Part shown: in pieces, positions 34,480-46,740 of the stretch | How the letters are laid out: each line of letters begins with the position of its first letter | Numbering within the stretch: the first letter of the stretch is position 1 | Source: Pratylenchus scribneri | Taxonomy: Eukaryota; Nematoda; Chromadorea; Rhabditida; Pratylenchidae | Length of the DNA: 64,000 nucleotides | NCBI GenBank assembly: GCA_030063045.1 | Contig: JAQSEB010000033.1 | Span: 3,523,001-3,587,000 of the forward strand | Direction: 5' to 3' | Position numbers and translations under genes: made by a program | The notes under the pieces: generated by a model | The model's database searches: none | Seen by the model: the letters and a program-made list of their open reading frames with translations, nothing else | What the model was told of the DNA's origin: nothing

Positions 34480-37400
34480 ATGAACGAAGCCGTCGCCGTT
34501 GCCGCCGATTCGATTGCGGCCCTCGTCGATGCCTCCCAATCATCAGAATCCTCGACAACCGTACCATCGCAGTCTTCATCCATTGCGGCCAGTCTTGTCT
34601 GGTCCGAAGTGCTTTTGGTGCTCATTATGGCACTGATTTCGGCACTCACGGTCGTCGGCAATTTGGTGGTGCTTCTTTCGTTTGCGCTGGACCGCCAAAT
34701 CCGACAACCCTCAAACTATTTCATTTTCTCGTTGGCCATCTCCGACTTGGTAGGTTTTTTAGGGGCCCCACCAATAATAATCCAATTTGGGCGCCGAGCT
34801 TTGGTTCCACATTTTCCCTTTCCACCTCCTCCCATTTTCCCCTCCAAAAATGCGACTCTCCCTTGGCCACGTTCCTTCATATTAAGTCAATTTGTTCGGC
34901 ACACTGCCGAAGGCACAGAGGCGAAGATTAAATTTGATTTCGGCTGCCGGATGACGAGTGCAGCGAATGGGGAAAGGGGGCTATGGCAAAACAGGATCCT
35001 CCCTCCCCACTTGTGAAGGAGTTGTGACCAACTAAAAATTCGGCATCCTTCCTTCCTTTCTGGCCCTCAAAATTTTGTGGCCAAATCGATGGGTGGTGGA
35101 AAATGGGAGGAGGGGGAAATTTGGCTCAATTTTGATGCAAAAAATAAGAGAGCGGGAAAGAACCATCCAACAAATCTACTAAACAAAAACATCGATTAAT
35201 TTATGGCCATTGGAATGGGAATGGAAAGCAAAGGCAATTAATTTCGCGTTTAGCCATTCTCCAGGGACATTTCACAAAATGGGCATTCTGGGCTTGAGGG
35301 AAGAAGGGCAATTTGAGGGAAGGGCACCATTCATTGCCAGACACCCCGCAAAGACAATCTCGACTAAGTAAAAGTGTAAGGAGCACGAGGGATTTTTTTT
35401 GTTTTCTCCAAAATCACTTCCGGCATCGTCATCGATAATTTTTTGTTGCCCAAGGGCAAATTATCATCCTCCCATTCCTTCTCATTTTGTTGATGGTTTT
35501 GGTTGCCCTTTGCCCACCGGAAATGGAAGAAATTTAGAAGACGTATATTGGCCAAAAAATGCATTCAACAGCTTCAAATTCCATTCCCTTCCAAAAATGT
35601 TTATGCCGAATTCCCAAGGGCATCGATGAGGAGTGACCCTTCCTCCTTTGATTCATGGGGGCAAAAAGTTTGGCACTTTTTTGTGCCCTTTCCACATTGA
35701 TCTCCCCGGGGACGGCCAGATTGCGGCGAGGAAGAGGGACGACTGGCACAATGAGTTTTGGTGGGGCTGACGGATGGCCAATGGGGGAGGGGGCACAACA
35801 AAATGGAACATGCAATTGGGAGGGCAAATATATTGAGGAGAATTGAAGGGGAATAAAATTTGTGCAAAAATGACGGAAATGAAAATGGGAAGGAAGGCCT
35901 TGATCAGCAGGAGGGATTGGGCCCTCACGGAAATTGGGGGCATAAATGGAAGGTGGCCAATTTGGAGGTTGCCTCTGGAATTATTTATTCATTTATGTCG
36001 GTACTGGAAAATTTGCGCCATTCTTTTGGCCATAGCCAGCGAGGCTAATACCAATTCGAGAAGGCGATATACAAATTGATAGCTCAAGGTGCCCTCTATA
36101 AATTGGCCCAATTTAAATTTGATTATATCCAGACTTTAATAAATTATATGTCTTTGAATATAATAAACCCAAATTTTCTGATTGAGTGAGGGAAAAGCCG
36201 TTTTTTTTAATTATTTTAACACATTCAAAACAATTAGAGTAGCCACTTCTTAGAGGACATTTAAAGCTTTCAAATGATATATCGCCTTCATGAATTGGCT
36301 GATTCCTTCTCGAGTTATGATTAATATACCACAATTTTTTCCCCTCTATTCTTTGGAAATGAACAAAATAAATATTTTTCTGAAATTCAACAAAAAAAAA
36401 ACATCGATGACTCCAAATTTTTCACAGATCATCGGCCTTGAAGGTATTCCAGTTTATACATATTTCCTGGTGAATGGACAACGATGGCCATTCGGCGCAT
36501 TCCTTTGCGATTTATGGCTTTCCATAGATTATGCTTGTTGCTTGGTTTGGAATAGGAAATGCCAACAAAATTCCCCAATCCCCTTCATTTAGGCATCCAT
36601 CTACACCGTTTTGGGCATTACAGCCGATCGGTCAGTTTCTTTTTTGTCTTTTGTAGGGCCTTAACCCTTCTCAGTCCGTCTAAAACTCCATCGGAGTCTT
36701 GGGCGAATTATCCGCCTTCCATTAGAAAGAATGCCCCTCATTCATTTCCATTTGGCCGATTTCCATTTTAGCATTCCCCTCTTTCCATCCATTATCCTTT
36801 CCCTAATAATATTGCAGCTATTTATCCGTGAAATATCCGGCCGCCTATCGCAATTGGCGCACCAAACGTCGTGTTTTGTTGATCATTGCCGGCATTTGGA
36901 TTGTGCCTTTCGTTCTCTTCTCCGTCTCCATTTTTGGCTATGGCTGGTTTTCGGGCAAAGGCCGCATTCTGCGCGAAGATGAATGCTACGTTCAATTCAT
37001 GACGAATGCATATTTGAATGCGGGAATGTTCGTTTGGAGGGAAGGGAATAAATTGTTCATTTTAACGAATGAATTTGCCCACTTACCAATCAAATCTAGC
37101 CTTTAGGCATTATCATTATTATTTGCGGTTTTCTAGCCCAATATGGGTGGCAAATTGAAGAATAATTTAATAGGAATAGGACATTGGAAAAACCATCTTT
37201 TGGGCTTTAATCTGTGAATAGCGAAACAAGGGCGTTTCATCACCGCTTCTTATCTTTATACCATTGCCATCCATTCTTTTGGCCATATCTCGAGAAGGAA
37301 GCAACCAATTCAGGAAGGCGATATGCCATTTGAAAGCCCTAAATGTCCTCTAAAAGTGGCTTAACTAAATATTTTTGAAATGTTAAAAAAGTTTGCAAAA

Positions 37401-40400
37401 TAAGCGACTTTTCCTTTTCCTTCAAAAATTCAGGTTTATTACACTCAAAGACATGTAACTTAATTACAATCCGTACTTCATAAAATTTAAATTAGGCCAA
37501 TTTTTAGAGGATGCTTTGAGCTTTCAAATTATATATCTCCTTCCCAAATTGGCAATTGCCTCGCTGAGCTATGGCCAAAAGAATGATGGCACAGGTATTA
37601 AAATACTCCTATCCTTGCTGATTGCCCGCCCCTTTTTGAATTGATTAGACCATTAAATAAAGATGAGCAAAATTATGAAATTATCAATTTTACATATTTT
37701 TAGGTACATTTCCTATTATTGGTCGACCCTTGCTCTGATGCTTTACCTTTATTATGGGATTTATTCGGCCGCCAAACAACTTGGTCCATTCCCCCTTCCT
37801 TCACCCCTCATTCAATTTCCTCGCCATTTTCAGCAAATAAATCTGACCAAAAGCAAAGAAGGTTGGCATTGTTGGCGGAAATGCGCCAAGATGGTGGTGG
37901 CGGATTTGGGGACCGGCCAGCGAGGCCAGATTCCCGTGATGAGCAATCGTTGGGCCTTCAAATGTCCGAGGCAATGGGCACCCTGGAGGAGGATTCCAAC
38001 AATTCGTCAGTGGCCATAAAATGGGGGGGGGGGCATTCCCTAAAGTTTAATAAATGTGATGGTTAAAGAAAGGAGAAATATAGCCAAAAATTGATGGGGG
38101 GTTAATTATTTGATCAAAATGAAAACACGGGGCCTAATTCCTTAGAATGACCCATCCAACTCATATTCTTGCCAAATTCCTCAATAAATTCCTTTCAGCC
38201 GTGTACCACGCCGTGCCTCAGCCCGTCTTCTTCATGCCCTCCAAAATGGTCGACTCCTTTCGCTGAGGACTGTGGTTTCGGCGGCATTTTCCAACAATAC
38301 CACCAGCGGCGATGATCAGAGGTCTACGGGCGGTGGAGGCAAAGGGAGCAGCAACGGTGGAATTAAGAATAACAACAAAAGTAAAAACAATAATAATACA
38401 AATGCGATTGGGCCAATTGTGATGGCAGCCGAGCCGACCATCGAGCCAAATCGGTGAATAAATTGAATTTTTATTCCAAAATGGATCAATAATAAATAAG
38501 GAAATGGGAGAGAAGGTACCGCAGAGATTAAGATTTATTTTAGTACCAATATTGCTTCATAATAATCATATGAAAAATTATGAAGAATGGGGCCATCTAA
38601 AATCCCCCTCCTATTTAGCTTTTTTATTTTCTTTATATCCCCAATATCAATATAATATTGAATTAAAAGAATTGTGAAATATAAAGAGAATATTCTGCTC
38701 TATAAAACTATATCAAGTTCATTAAGAATGGTTAGGATTGAAGCGAGTTATGAATGCTCAAAAATGGTGGCCTCAAATCCTTGTTTAATTCTTTTAAATC
38801 CAAATAAAATATTAATTTGGAAAAATTACAGAAAATTATTTATATCAAGGGATGGAGAATTTTCTGCTCTATTAAACCATACCAAGATTGCCAAAAAAAG
38901 TTAACATTGAAGGGAGTTATGGAGCAACGATCGGTGGCAAAATATAGGAAGGGATGCTCTCTGGGAAGGGAGGATAGTTTGATTATGCCCTCGAGGCATT
39001 CATTCCTGCAGCTGATTGCGAAGAGGGGAGCGTCTCTGCTACCGTACTTTCTCCCTTCCTTAAATCAGCGATAGAGCAGTCTCAGTCAGTTGAATTTGCC
39101 CTGAAGGCCTTTCAAGTTTTCACCCAGTTATTCCCTTTGTTTGGACAAACAATGACTTTAATTATTCACATGTTTTTAAATACTTATATAAAATATCATT
39201 GAATGAATCAATTGTAATGGTTTTGGTATCTTTGGATAGAGCGGAAAGATGGATTTTAGTCAAGGATTTTCATCAAGTAAAACCAATTTAAATCCACTTA
39301 TTTTCGGGGCCATTTTTTTATCAAATTTATGTACACCCATTTTGCCATTGTTCAGGTCAACATCAATGACAACCGCCGGAGGCTCGAATGGTGCGGAAAC
39401 GCCAAGCGGCAATGGTATTGGAGGACCCCCATCCCCAAGTATTGGAATTGTACAACAAAATGGAGGACAAGGGGAATGGCCATCTTCGACCAGTCCCACA
39501 TCGGCGGCCAACAATCCACCTCAAAATGAAACAATCATTGAGCCGGATCCATTGTCGTCGGGCGCATTTTCATTTTTCACCCGATTTTGGCGATGAAGTG
39601 CCTTTCATTGATGAGTCCGCCCAATCCTCTGTCCAATCCTCGTTGGCCACTGCCAATGCCAATGCTGTAAATGGTGGAAAACAACAGCAAATGACACCGG
39701 CAAAAATGCTCAAGGAGGAGAGGCGACGAAAGTTGGCGGCACAAATGACACCAAAAAAGGTGATTTTTGGAAAATGCCTGAATTTTGAGTGACCCACAAT
39801 TTCAGCTCATTCCCTCTTCCTCATCATCACCGTTTCGTTCCCATTCTGTTCCGGCGCCAGCAGTCATTCCCCCCTCATCAGCCAATCATCATTCCTCCTC
39901 AAATTCGCCTTTTCCCGCACATCCTTTGGTCACCGCCAATTCATCGGCACCAGATTGCAATAATAATAGCCAACGGCCAATGGAATTCACAGTCAGTTTA
40001 CTTATATGGCAAATGAATTACTTTCGACCAAATGGTTAGTAAATACAAACATTTCTCATTTTGCCTCTTCCCTTGATTTTATCAATTTTATTCCACCAAA
40101 TTCATTTCCTGTACCAAAACATTGCATCAGTTGATTTACACAAAAGAATAGCCTCAAAATCTACCCAAGATTTCCCTAAACTAGGTAACTTGACTAAAAA
40201 GAGTTATCTTTTAGGATCCCCATATGAACATTTTAAGACCCTAAAATGGGGATAGAGCCACCAAATGATTGATACAAATACAATGAAACTTTTTGCGAAT
40301 GGTTCATAGAATAATCCTGGATCCGGATAATTCCTCAAGTTCTCATTGAACACATCAATTCGGGTGAAGGAAAACCGCAAAAAAAACAGTTGTAATCTGA

Positions 40401-41202
40401 TAAATCCTCTCTTTAACATAATTCGAATTAACTTTCGATAAAATCAGTCCACCCCTTACACTCATTTCCCCATTATCTATGATTTTTTGTGTCACAGCTT
40501 TGCTCCTCCCTTGAACTGTTTGTGCCTGCCGAAATGGGCTGTTCGTCGGCCCCTCCAATTCGGCATCATTCTGTCCGAATGCATGTCCACGTGGAACGTG
40601 AAATTGGTGTCCAACAGGGGGTGGCCGGTGTTCGCCGTTGGCTTCATACCGTCCGCAAAGGCCGATTGACAAATCAAAGTGGCGGCAAATCCTCAAAAGC
40701 ATCCAGTCGATGGAGTAGTAGCCAAGAGAATCAGCATCAACGCAAAATGTCCAAGGTGGGTGAATTCGTATTCATTCATGCAAATGGCAAATATTAAAAA
40801 AGGGTTCCCAATCTCGATCGGAGAATCGGGCTAGGAAGGCATTGCGCACGATCACCGTCATTCTTGGCACATTCACCCTATTTTGGACACCATTCTACGT
40901 GTTGGCCACTGTTTATGGATTCTGTGAACGATGCATCACATCACAAGGTGGGAATTTTATTGGATTTGGGAAGAGAATTTGAGAATATGTAGGCTATTTG
41001 GTTAGTAAGCGCTGCAGCTAATTTAGAGGATTTTTTTGCCCTTCACAATAATTCTTTTGCAGGTTTCCAGGCATTGTACACTGTCAGCTATTACCTCTGC
41101 TACATGAATTCCCCCATAAATCCACTTTGTTATGCCGCAGCCAATCAACAATTCAAGCGAACATTCAAACGAATTTTGCGCGGAGATTTGAGGAGGAATT
41201 GA
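34480..41202 (+). CDS. Muscarinic-type acetylcholine receptor (GAR-2/GAR-1-like GPCR)
   Basis: Twelve exons: 34480-34749, 36428-36544, 36593-36630, 36818-37027, 37704-37783, 37834-38005, 38199-38453, 39356-39759, 39806-39991, 40498-40755, 40803-40947, 41063-41202 (2275 nt, one base over 758 codons). Seven-helix landmarks: TM1 [17 protein letters not shown]2 [14 protein letters not shown]3 [15 protein letters not shown] with ADRY (DRY) and SVKYP, TM4 [16 protein letters not shown]5 [17 protein letters not shown] very long Ser/Asn/Gly-rich third loop (about 390 residues) follows, then TM6 [23 protein letters not shown] and TM7 [22 protein letters not shown]. Asp in TM3 and FWTP/NPLCY fit amine/ACh receptors, and overall spacing fits nematode GAR. 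Exon 8 has one extra T at 39573-39577 that breaks the frame. Confidence 0.85.
36010..36325. mobile_element. Foldback element, copy 1, in receptor intron 1
   Basis: Inverted arms of about 85 bp: left arm 36025-36110 (CGAGAAGGCGATATACAAAT in its middle), right arm about 36235-36315, which carries the reverse complement (ATATATCGCCTTCATGAATT). The inner loop is AT-rich. A second copy with the same arms lies at 37257-37600. Confidence 0.6.
37257..37600. mobile_element. Foldback element, copy 2, in receptor intron 4
   Basis: The left arm reads CTTTTGGCCATATCTCGAGA ... AGGAAGGCGATATGCC at 37275-37365. The right arm at 37490-37590 holds TATATCTCCTTCCCAAATTG and ends CTATGGCCAAAAGAATG. The arms are inverted copies of each other and of copy 1. 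Confidence 0.65.
38686..38937. repeat. Direct duplication in receptor intron 7
   Basis: The segments at about 38686-38772 and 38855-38937 share GAGAATnTTCTGCTCTAT, an ACCATA/CTATA block and GAAG(C/G)GAGTTATG before GGTGGC. They look like two diverged copies about 165 bp apart. Confidence 0.45.
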
Positions 41203-41469
41203 TAAATAAAAGTGGCGGAATTTATGTCAAATTTTTTGCTCGATTTTCCAATCAAAACTATTTGCTCAGAATAAAAAGAAAGCAATACAAAATTGGTGAA
41301 TTTATTTGCCGAAAATCGAAGAAAAAATTTAGATGTAATAAAATAAAACTAATTGATTGATGTCAATGAAAATTTTAACAAAAAAGATTAATGAAATAAA
41401 GGGGGAATTGGAAATTGATTACGGTATTCCGGACATGAATGTGTTTCTCTTTCCGGAAGGGGTAATTGT

Positions 41470-41925
41470 AAGTTTTTCCTTTCCGGAATTGTAATTGCGA
41501 TTGTAAATGTGTTTTTCCTTTCCGGAATTGCAATTGCGATTGTAAATGTGTTTTTCCTTTCCGGAATTGTAATTGCGATTGTAAATGTGTTTTTCCTTTC
41601 CGGAATTGTAATTGCGATTGTAAATGTGTTTTCCCTTTCCGGAATTGCAATTGCGATTGTAAATGTGTTTTTCCTTTCCGGAATTGTAATTGCGATTGTA
41701 AATGTGTTTTCCCTTTCCGGAATTGCAATTGCGATTGTAAATGTGTTTTTCCTTTCCGGAATTGTAATTGCGATTGTAAATGTGTTTTCCCTTTCCGGAA
41801 TTGTAATTGCGATTGTAAATGTGTTTTTCTTTTACGGAATTGTAATTGCGATTGTAAATGTGTTTTTCCTTTCCGGAATTCTAATTGCGATTGTAAATGT
41901 GTTTTTGCTTTCCGGAAGGATTGTA
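41470..41925. repeat. 39-bp satellite array 1, about 11 units
   Basis: The plus-strand unit runs GGAATTGTAATTGCGATTGT, then AAATGTGTTTTTCCTTTCC. Units are nearly identical (TTTTTCC/TTTTCCC, TAATT/CAATT). Each junction is TTCCGGAA, a palindrome. It is open in both directions because 39 is divisible by three. A larger array of the same unit lies inverted at 45.66 kb. Confidence 0.92.
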
Positions 41926-42110
41926 ATTGTATTTTCTGGGAATGTATTTTGGCAAATATTTTTTATAAAAATGAAATAAAATTTAGAGAGAAATTAATAA
42001 TTTGGAATGGTTATATAAAAATTGGGAAAAAATTCACCGGCAAAGGAAAACACAAAAAAGAGAGAGGAAAGGAGGGGAAAAAGTAATGTTTTTTTTTTTG
42101 TTGAGGAGGA

Positions 42111-42634
42111 TTATTTCCGGCGGCAAAAAATGCATCGAAGAATAGCAAGAAGGATGATGGCTGACAAAATGACGCCAATGGCAACCAATAGAACGAAGCC
42201 CATGTTTGCAATTTCATGCAACATTCTGCGAAGGGGAATTGTAGAATTAAATTTATATGAGCCTTTTTGGCCTTTTTACCATTGTTCAATTGGCCACAGC
42301 ATCGATAGAAGTGGAAAATTGAGCCAGCAGGGCATCTTGTGCCCACGGCTGGCACCGGGCACCATAATTGGGAGGTCTTGAATGAGGAATGAGGGGGAAT
42401 TGGCGAATTGATTGGATTTGGGCTAATAACCTCGGTTTTGGCTAATTGATCGACAACTTGGCCAACTCCTTGGCCAACTTCATCCACTTTTTGCCCAACT
42501 TTTGCCAATTTATCCTCCACTTCACCGGCCAATCTGCCGCCAGGAATGATGGCCAAAAGGAGTAGAAGGATTGGGGCGGCAACCAAAAGAATAAATGAAT
42601 TGGTGGAGGAAAATGTTCCGGAAGAATGAGCCAT
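42111..42634 (-). CDS. Small Cys-motif membrane protein, apparent frameshift
   Basis: Exons 42280-42634 and 42225-42111 flank a 54-nt GT-AG intron. The start MAHSSGTFSSTNS leads into a hydrophobic signal or anchor (FILLVAAPILLLLLAII). A heptad-like stretch follows (VEDKLAKVGQKVDEVGQGVG), then a Cys-rich extracellular part: WCPVPAVGTRCPAG, YRCCGQLNNECCMKLQTW. In the next frame comes an ideal membrane helix (GFVLLVAIGVILSAIILLAI) with CIFCRRK and a stop at 42111. The two frames meet at a GGG run (42199-42201 on the plus strand); one more G would join QTW to GFVLL and give 156 residues. Similar CCG...ECC cysteine spacing occurs in nematode-specific membrane proteins. Function is unknown. Confidence 0.5.
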
Positions 42635-43664
42635 TTTTGGATGATGGTTAATTCGAAAAAAGAAGGGGAATTTAATGTTTAAATGGGAGGGAATTTTCGA
42701 CGAATAAAAATACAAATATTTCCATTCAGAATTCACGCCATTTTAATAAAATTCCATTATGCCCCTAGAAAAGGGCACAACTACCCCAATTTGGTGAATA
42801 AATTTTGTTTGGATTAGAGATCAAAAATTGCGATGGAATTTATTTTGGATGGATTTCGAAAAAAATAAACCAATGGACGGCCAATTTGTGAGAGGCCAAA
42901 CACAAAATCCCATTGGAATTATCAGGGGAAAATGTTGGGGTATGCCTTTCAAAAATTCGCTGAATGGCCTTGGGGGCAAAAAAGCGTGAAATGGCAAAAA
43001 ATGTGGAAAGGGAGGGGATGGGGGAATTTGCCTGGGAGAAAGAGAAATGTGGACCACTGCCAACGGTGGCATTGGCATTGGATGAGGGCTGGGCTGGGGA
43101 GCTGGTACATTCCCGGCCATTCCGGCCCCACGTGGCCATGGCCATCCATTTTGCGTCTCTGGGGCAACCAAAGGACCGGAGAAAATGGGGGCATTTTTGA
43201 ATTGAAGGGGACGGGAAATGCCAAATCCCCTAAAAAGGGGATGAAAATGGAAAGTGGAGTGTAATTAGCCAGGGGGCAAAAACATTCATTCAATCATTTA
43301 GTTGTTGGGGATAATGGACCCAAAAAAGGAGGATGGCTTTGAGAGATGATGATTGACTTGTTCCATTTTGAGACAATTTTATCTGCTGGGCACAAAAAAA
43401 GTGGGCAAAAATTAAAAAGGGAATATTGAAACTAACTGATTTTTATTTTTGGGATTGAATCTAAATTTGGAGGTTTTTGAGATTAACAAAATGAAGGGAA
43501 GAAAGGCAAATTTGTGTGTTCAAACTTCAAATATTGGTGGGAAAAACACCGGTGGAAGGGGAAAGGAATATAAAAAAAATGGGAAATCTTTCAAATGGAT
43601 AACAATTTTGGATGGGGGTTCAAAAAATTGGATTTAAAAAATTCATAATAATATTTGTCTCTCA
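42635..43664. other. Spacer between the two small membrane genes
   Basis: A G+C-enriched stretch around 42930-43260 has overlapping chance ORFs in four frames, none with a domain or signal peptide. Nothing else is seen. Confidence 0.4.
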
Positions 43665-44557
43665 TTATGCCGCCACCAACATCAACATGACCATGCCTGC
43701 GCCCATTCCCAGTGCCAATGCTAAAGCCGCTTTTCCCATTGCAATTTTTGGGGCCCTCCTTTCTTCCACCCCGGATCGGCTGCCTCCACCACCTCCTCCT
43801 CTCCTCGTTAGCATCCATCCTTCCCTCCTTTCCTCCTCTTCTTCCTCCTCTTTCGGTGCTTCTGTTGCTGGCTGTTTTTTTGGCTTTTTCTTTTTGCTTT
43901 TCGTCGATTTTGCCTTTGTCGATTTCACGGCTGGCTCTTCCAAATTTTCTTCTCGAATGGCTGCCAACGGCCGACTCCGTGATTCGGCTGTATATGGAAT
44001 AATAGAAGGAGGAGGAATAATGGTGCCATACCAAAATGTTCCAAATTGCTTCCCAAAGTGTTTGTCTCCGGCAAAAATCGTTGCGTTTGGGTGCCACTTC
44101 CTCCATTCCCCTGGGGCGGTCTTTGCCCTTCAATTTCCTCCTGTTCATTTGGTGCCCATTCCTCCTCATAGGCAGAATCCTCGGAACCCTCCTCTGGCAC
44201 TGATAATTGGGCTGGCGGAATTGTACTACTGCTCGGCATTTGGTCGTCCACTGAAATTATCAATGGCATTTTCCCTCCTTCATTTAAAGGAATTCTAATT
44301 TGATTCAGAATGTTTGATTCCCTCTTTTTGGCCTCATTCATCTGACCAACCAACCAACCAATTTGGTGTTCACATCGATCCCCTTCGAACATTCCAATCA
44401 GGCAAATGCATTTATGCACTTCGGGCCGCCTCACTAAGAATGAGCATACTCCCCCATTCAAACACTGCAAATGACATTGGGACTGGTCCTGGGGGAAGGC
44501 CCATTCCGCTGAACAAAATGCCGAAAAGAATGATGAAAGAAGGATGAGGCGAGTCAT
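43665..44557 (-). CDS. EGF-domain protein with C-terminal hydrophobic anchor
   Basis: Exons 44557-44032 and 43987-43665 are joined across a 44-nt GT-AG intron, giving 282 residues. Signal peptide MTRLILLSSFFSAFCSA, then one EGF module with cysteine spacing C-x3-C-x5-C-x11-C-x-C-x9-C (residues about 28-63; CLNGGVC, KCICLIGMFEGDRC). A long Glu/Ser/Pro-rich stalk follows, then a Lys-rich block (KSKKKKPKKQ), a poly-Glu block, poly-Gly and a final hydrophobic segment (ALALALGMGAGMVMLMLVAA) ending at the stop. The tail fits a GPI signal or a tail anchor. An EGF-type membrane ligand is possible but not shown. Without the intron the frame stops 36 codons later in the wrong register. Confidence 0.6.
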
Positions 44558-45650
44558 TGTCCAATTTATTCGGGATTGATTGGCTTAATTGGGAGTGAGA
44601 TGGATCGATTTGGATGTGTATGGCTATTGGAATAAAGGGTCATTTCTTGGGGCCATTCGGAGGGTATAAAATGGCCCTGCTGGGAAAATGGAGGGGACAA
44701 TGAATAATGGGGCCAAGGTGGGCAATGAATATAAAGAAGAGGAGAGGGGAAGGAAAAGTTGGGGCGAAAATAGCCGCCGCCCTCACTTTTTCCATTTTTT
44801 GGCTGCTTTTGCAGTTTGCACACACCAAAGTCCCCCCAAACACGTGTTGAGAAGAGCGGGCAAAGGAAAAGGAGTGAAAGAAGGATCCCGACTGAAAAAT
44901 GGCTTGAAACGGCTCACAGATTTGGCCCATCATCATTTTTTGTTGATCTGGCCGGAGGGAATAGCAAATAAAGGGGAGGAAAAGCCTTCGGGATTGGCTA
45001 CTGAGATTGAGGAGAGAAGGAGGGAATGAAGGAACAGACGGCGGCCGAAGGCAAGAGAGGAAAACCCTCTGCTGGGCTGAATGAATGAATTCAACACACT
45101 AATAGTAGGAGAAAATCAGAGGCATTCCATCTTCTGGAGCATCAACAGCGGACAACTGTCCGGCAAAGCAATCCATTTGCCCTTCAATGATTTGGGCCGT
45201 TGGGCGAATGATGATGAAGGTAAAGAGGACGAAAAAGCAGCAAACAGCAGAACACCGGCTCGACGACTTGTTCCCGACCACTAATCCGCCGCAATCGCCT
45301 TTGGGGAGAGGAAGAAAAGAAGAAATCTCGGGGAGCGGAGGGGAGGGGGGATTGAATTGGGTTGGATGAGGGAAGAAACACAAAAGGAACAAAATAATTG
45401 ACCGGCAAAGGTACATAGGTATATGCAGGTCTAACTTGGATGGAAGACGGTTTTGAATACAACAATAGAAATTGGGGAATGTGGGCGACTACCCCTTTTA
45501 TGAGCTGCATATTATTGAGAGTAACAAAACATCGGTTGGCACTAAATAAAAAATTTTAATTATTCTCAGCTAATGTAGCATAAAATCATAATCTTTCCGG
45601 AAAATAATTAAATTCGAAAACACAATTATAATCATTCCGGAATGAAGCAC
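44558..45650. other. Spacer left of the large 39-bp array
   Basis: Mixed-composition sequence with purine-rich stretches (44.68-45.05 and 45.20-45.40 kb). ORFs on both strands up to 113 codons lack domains. No gene is supported. Confidence 0.4.
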
Positions 45651-45659
45651 AATTGCAAT

Positions 45660-46740
45660 CCTTCCGGAAAACAAAGACAATACACATTTACAATCCTTCC
45701 GGAAAGGAAAAACACATTTACAATCGCAATTACAATTCCGGAAAGAGAAAACACATTTACAATCGCAATTACAATTTCGGAAAGGGAAAACACATTTACA
45801 ATCGCAATTACAATTTCGGAAAGGAAAACACATTTACAATCGCAATTACAATTCCGGAAAGGAAAAACACATTTACAATCGCAATTACAATTCCGGAAAG
45901 GAAAAACACATTTAGAATCGCAATTACAATTCCGGAAAGGAAAAACACATTTACAATCGCAATTACAATACCGGAAAGGAAAAACACATTTACAATCGCA
46001 ATTACAATTCCGTAAAAGAAAAACACATTTACAATCGCAATTACAAATCCGTAAAAGAAAAACACATTTACAATCGCAATTACAATTCCGGAAAGGAAAA
46101 ACACATTTACAATCGCAATTACAATTCCGGAAAGAGAAAACACATTTACAATCGCAATTACAATTTCGGAAAGGGAAAACACATTTACAATCGCAATTAC
46201 AATTCCGGAAAGAGAAAACACATTTACAATCGCAATTACAATTTCGGAAAGGGAAAACACATTTACAATCGCAATTACAATTTCGGAAAGGGAAAACACA
46301 TTTACAATCGCAATTACAATTTCGGAAAGGGAAAACACATTTACAATGGCAATTACAATTCCGGAAAGGGAAAACACATTTACAATCGCAATTACAATTC
46401 CGGAAAGGGAAAACACATTTACAATCGCAATTACAATTCCGGAAAGGGAAATCACATTTACAATCGCAATTACAATTCCGGAAAGCAAAAACACATTTAC
46501 AATCGCAATTACAATTCCGGAAAGGAAAAACACATTTACAATCGCAATTACAATTCCGTAAAAGAAAAACACATTTACAATCGCAATTACAAATCCGTAA
46601 AAGAAAAACACATTTACAATCGCAATTACAAATCCGTAAAAGAAAAACACATTTACAATCGCAATTTAATTCCGGAAGGAAAAACACATTTACAATCGCA
46701 ATTACAATTCCGTAAAAGAAAAACACATTTACAATCCTTC
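45660..46740. repeat. 39-bp satellite array 2, about 27 units, inverted
   Basis: Same unit as at 41.47 kb, read as its reverse complement on the plus strand (GGAAAAACACATTTACAATC, GCAATTACAATTCCGGAAA). It includes higher-order blocks alternating GGGAAAAC, GGAAAAAC, GAGAAAAC and GTAAAAG variants. Ends degrade into single TTCCGGAA-spaced pieces at 45580-45690. Predicted ORFs of up to 377 codons here are artefacts of the 39-bp period. Confidence 0.92.

Noticed and set aside
42821..43293. ORFs of 110-116 codons on the minus strand
   Set aside because: Mutually overlapping Pro/Phe-rich readings without signal peptide, domain or splice support.
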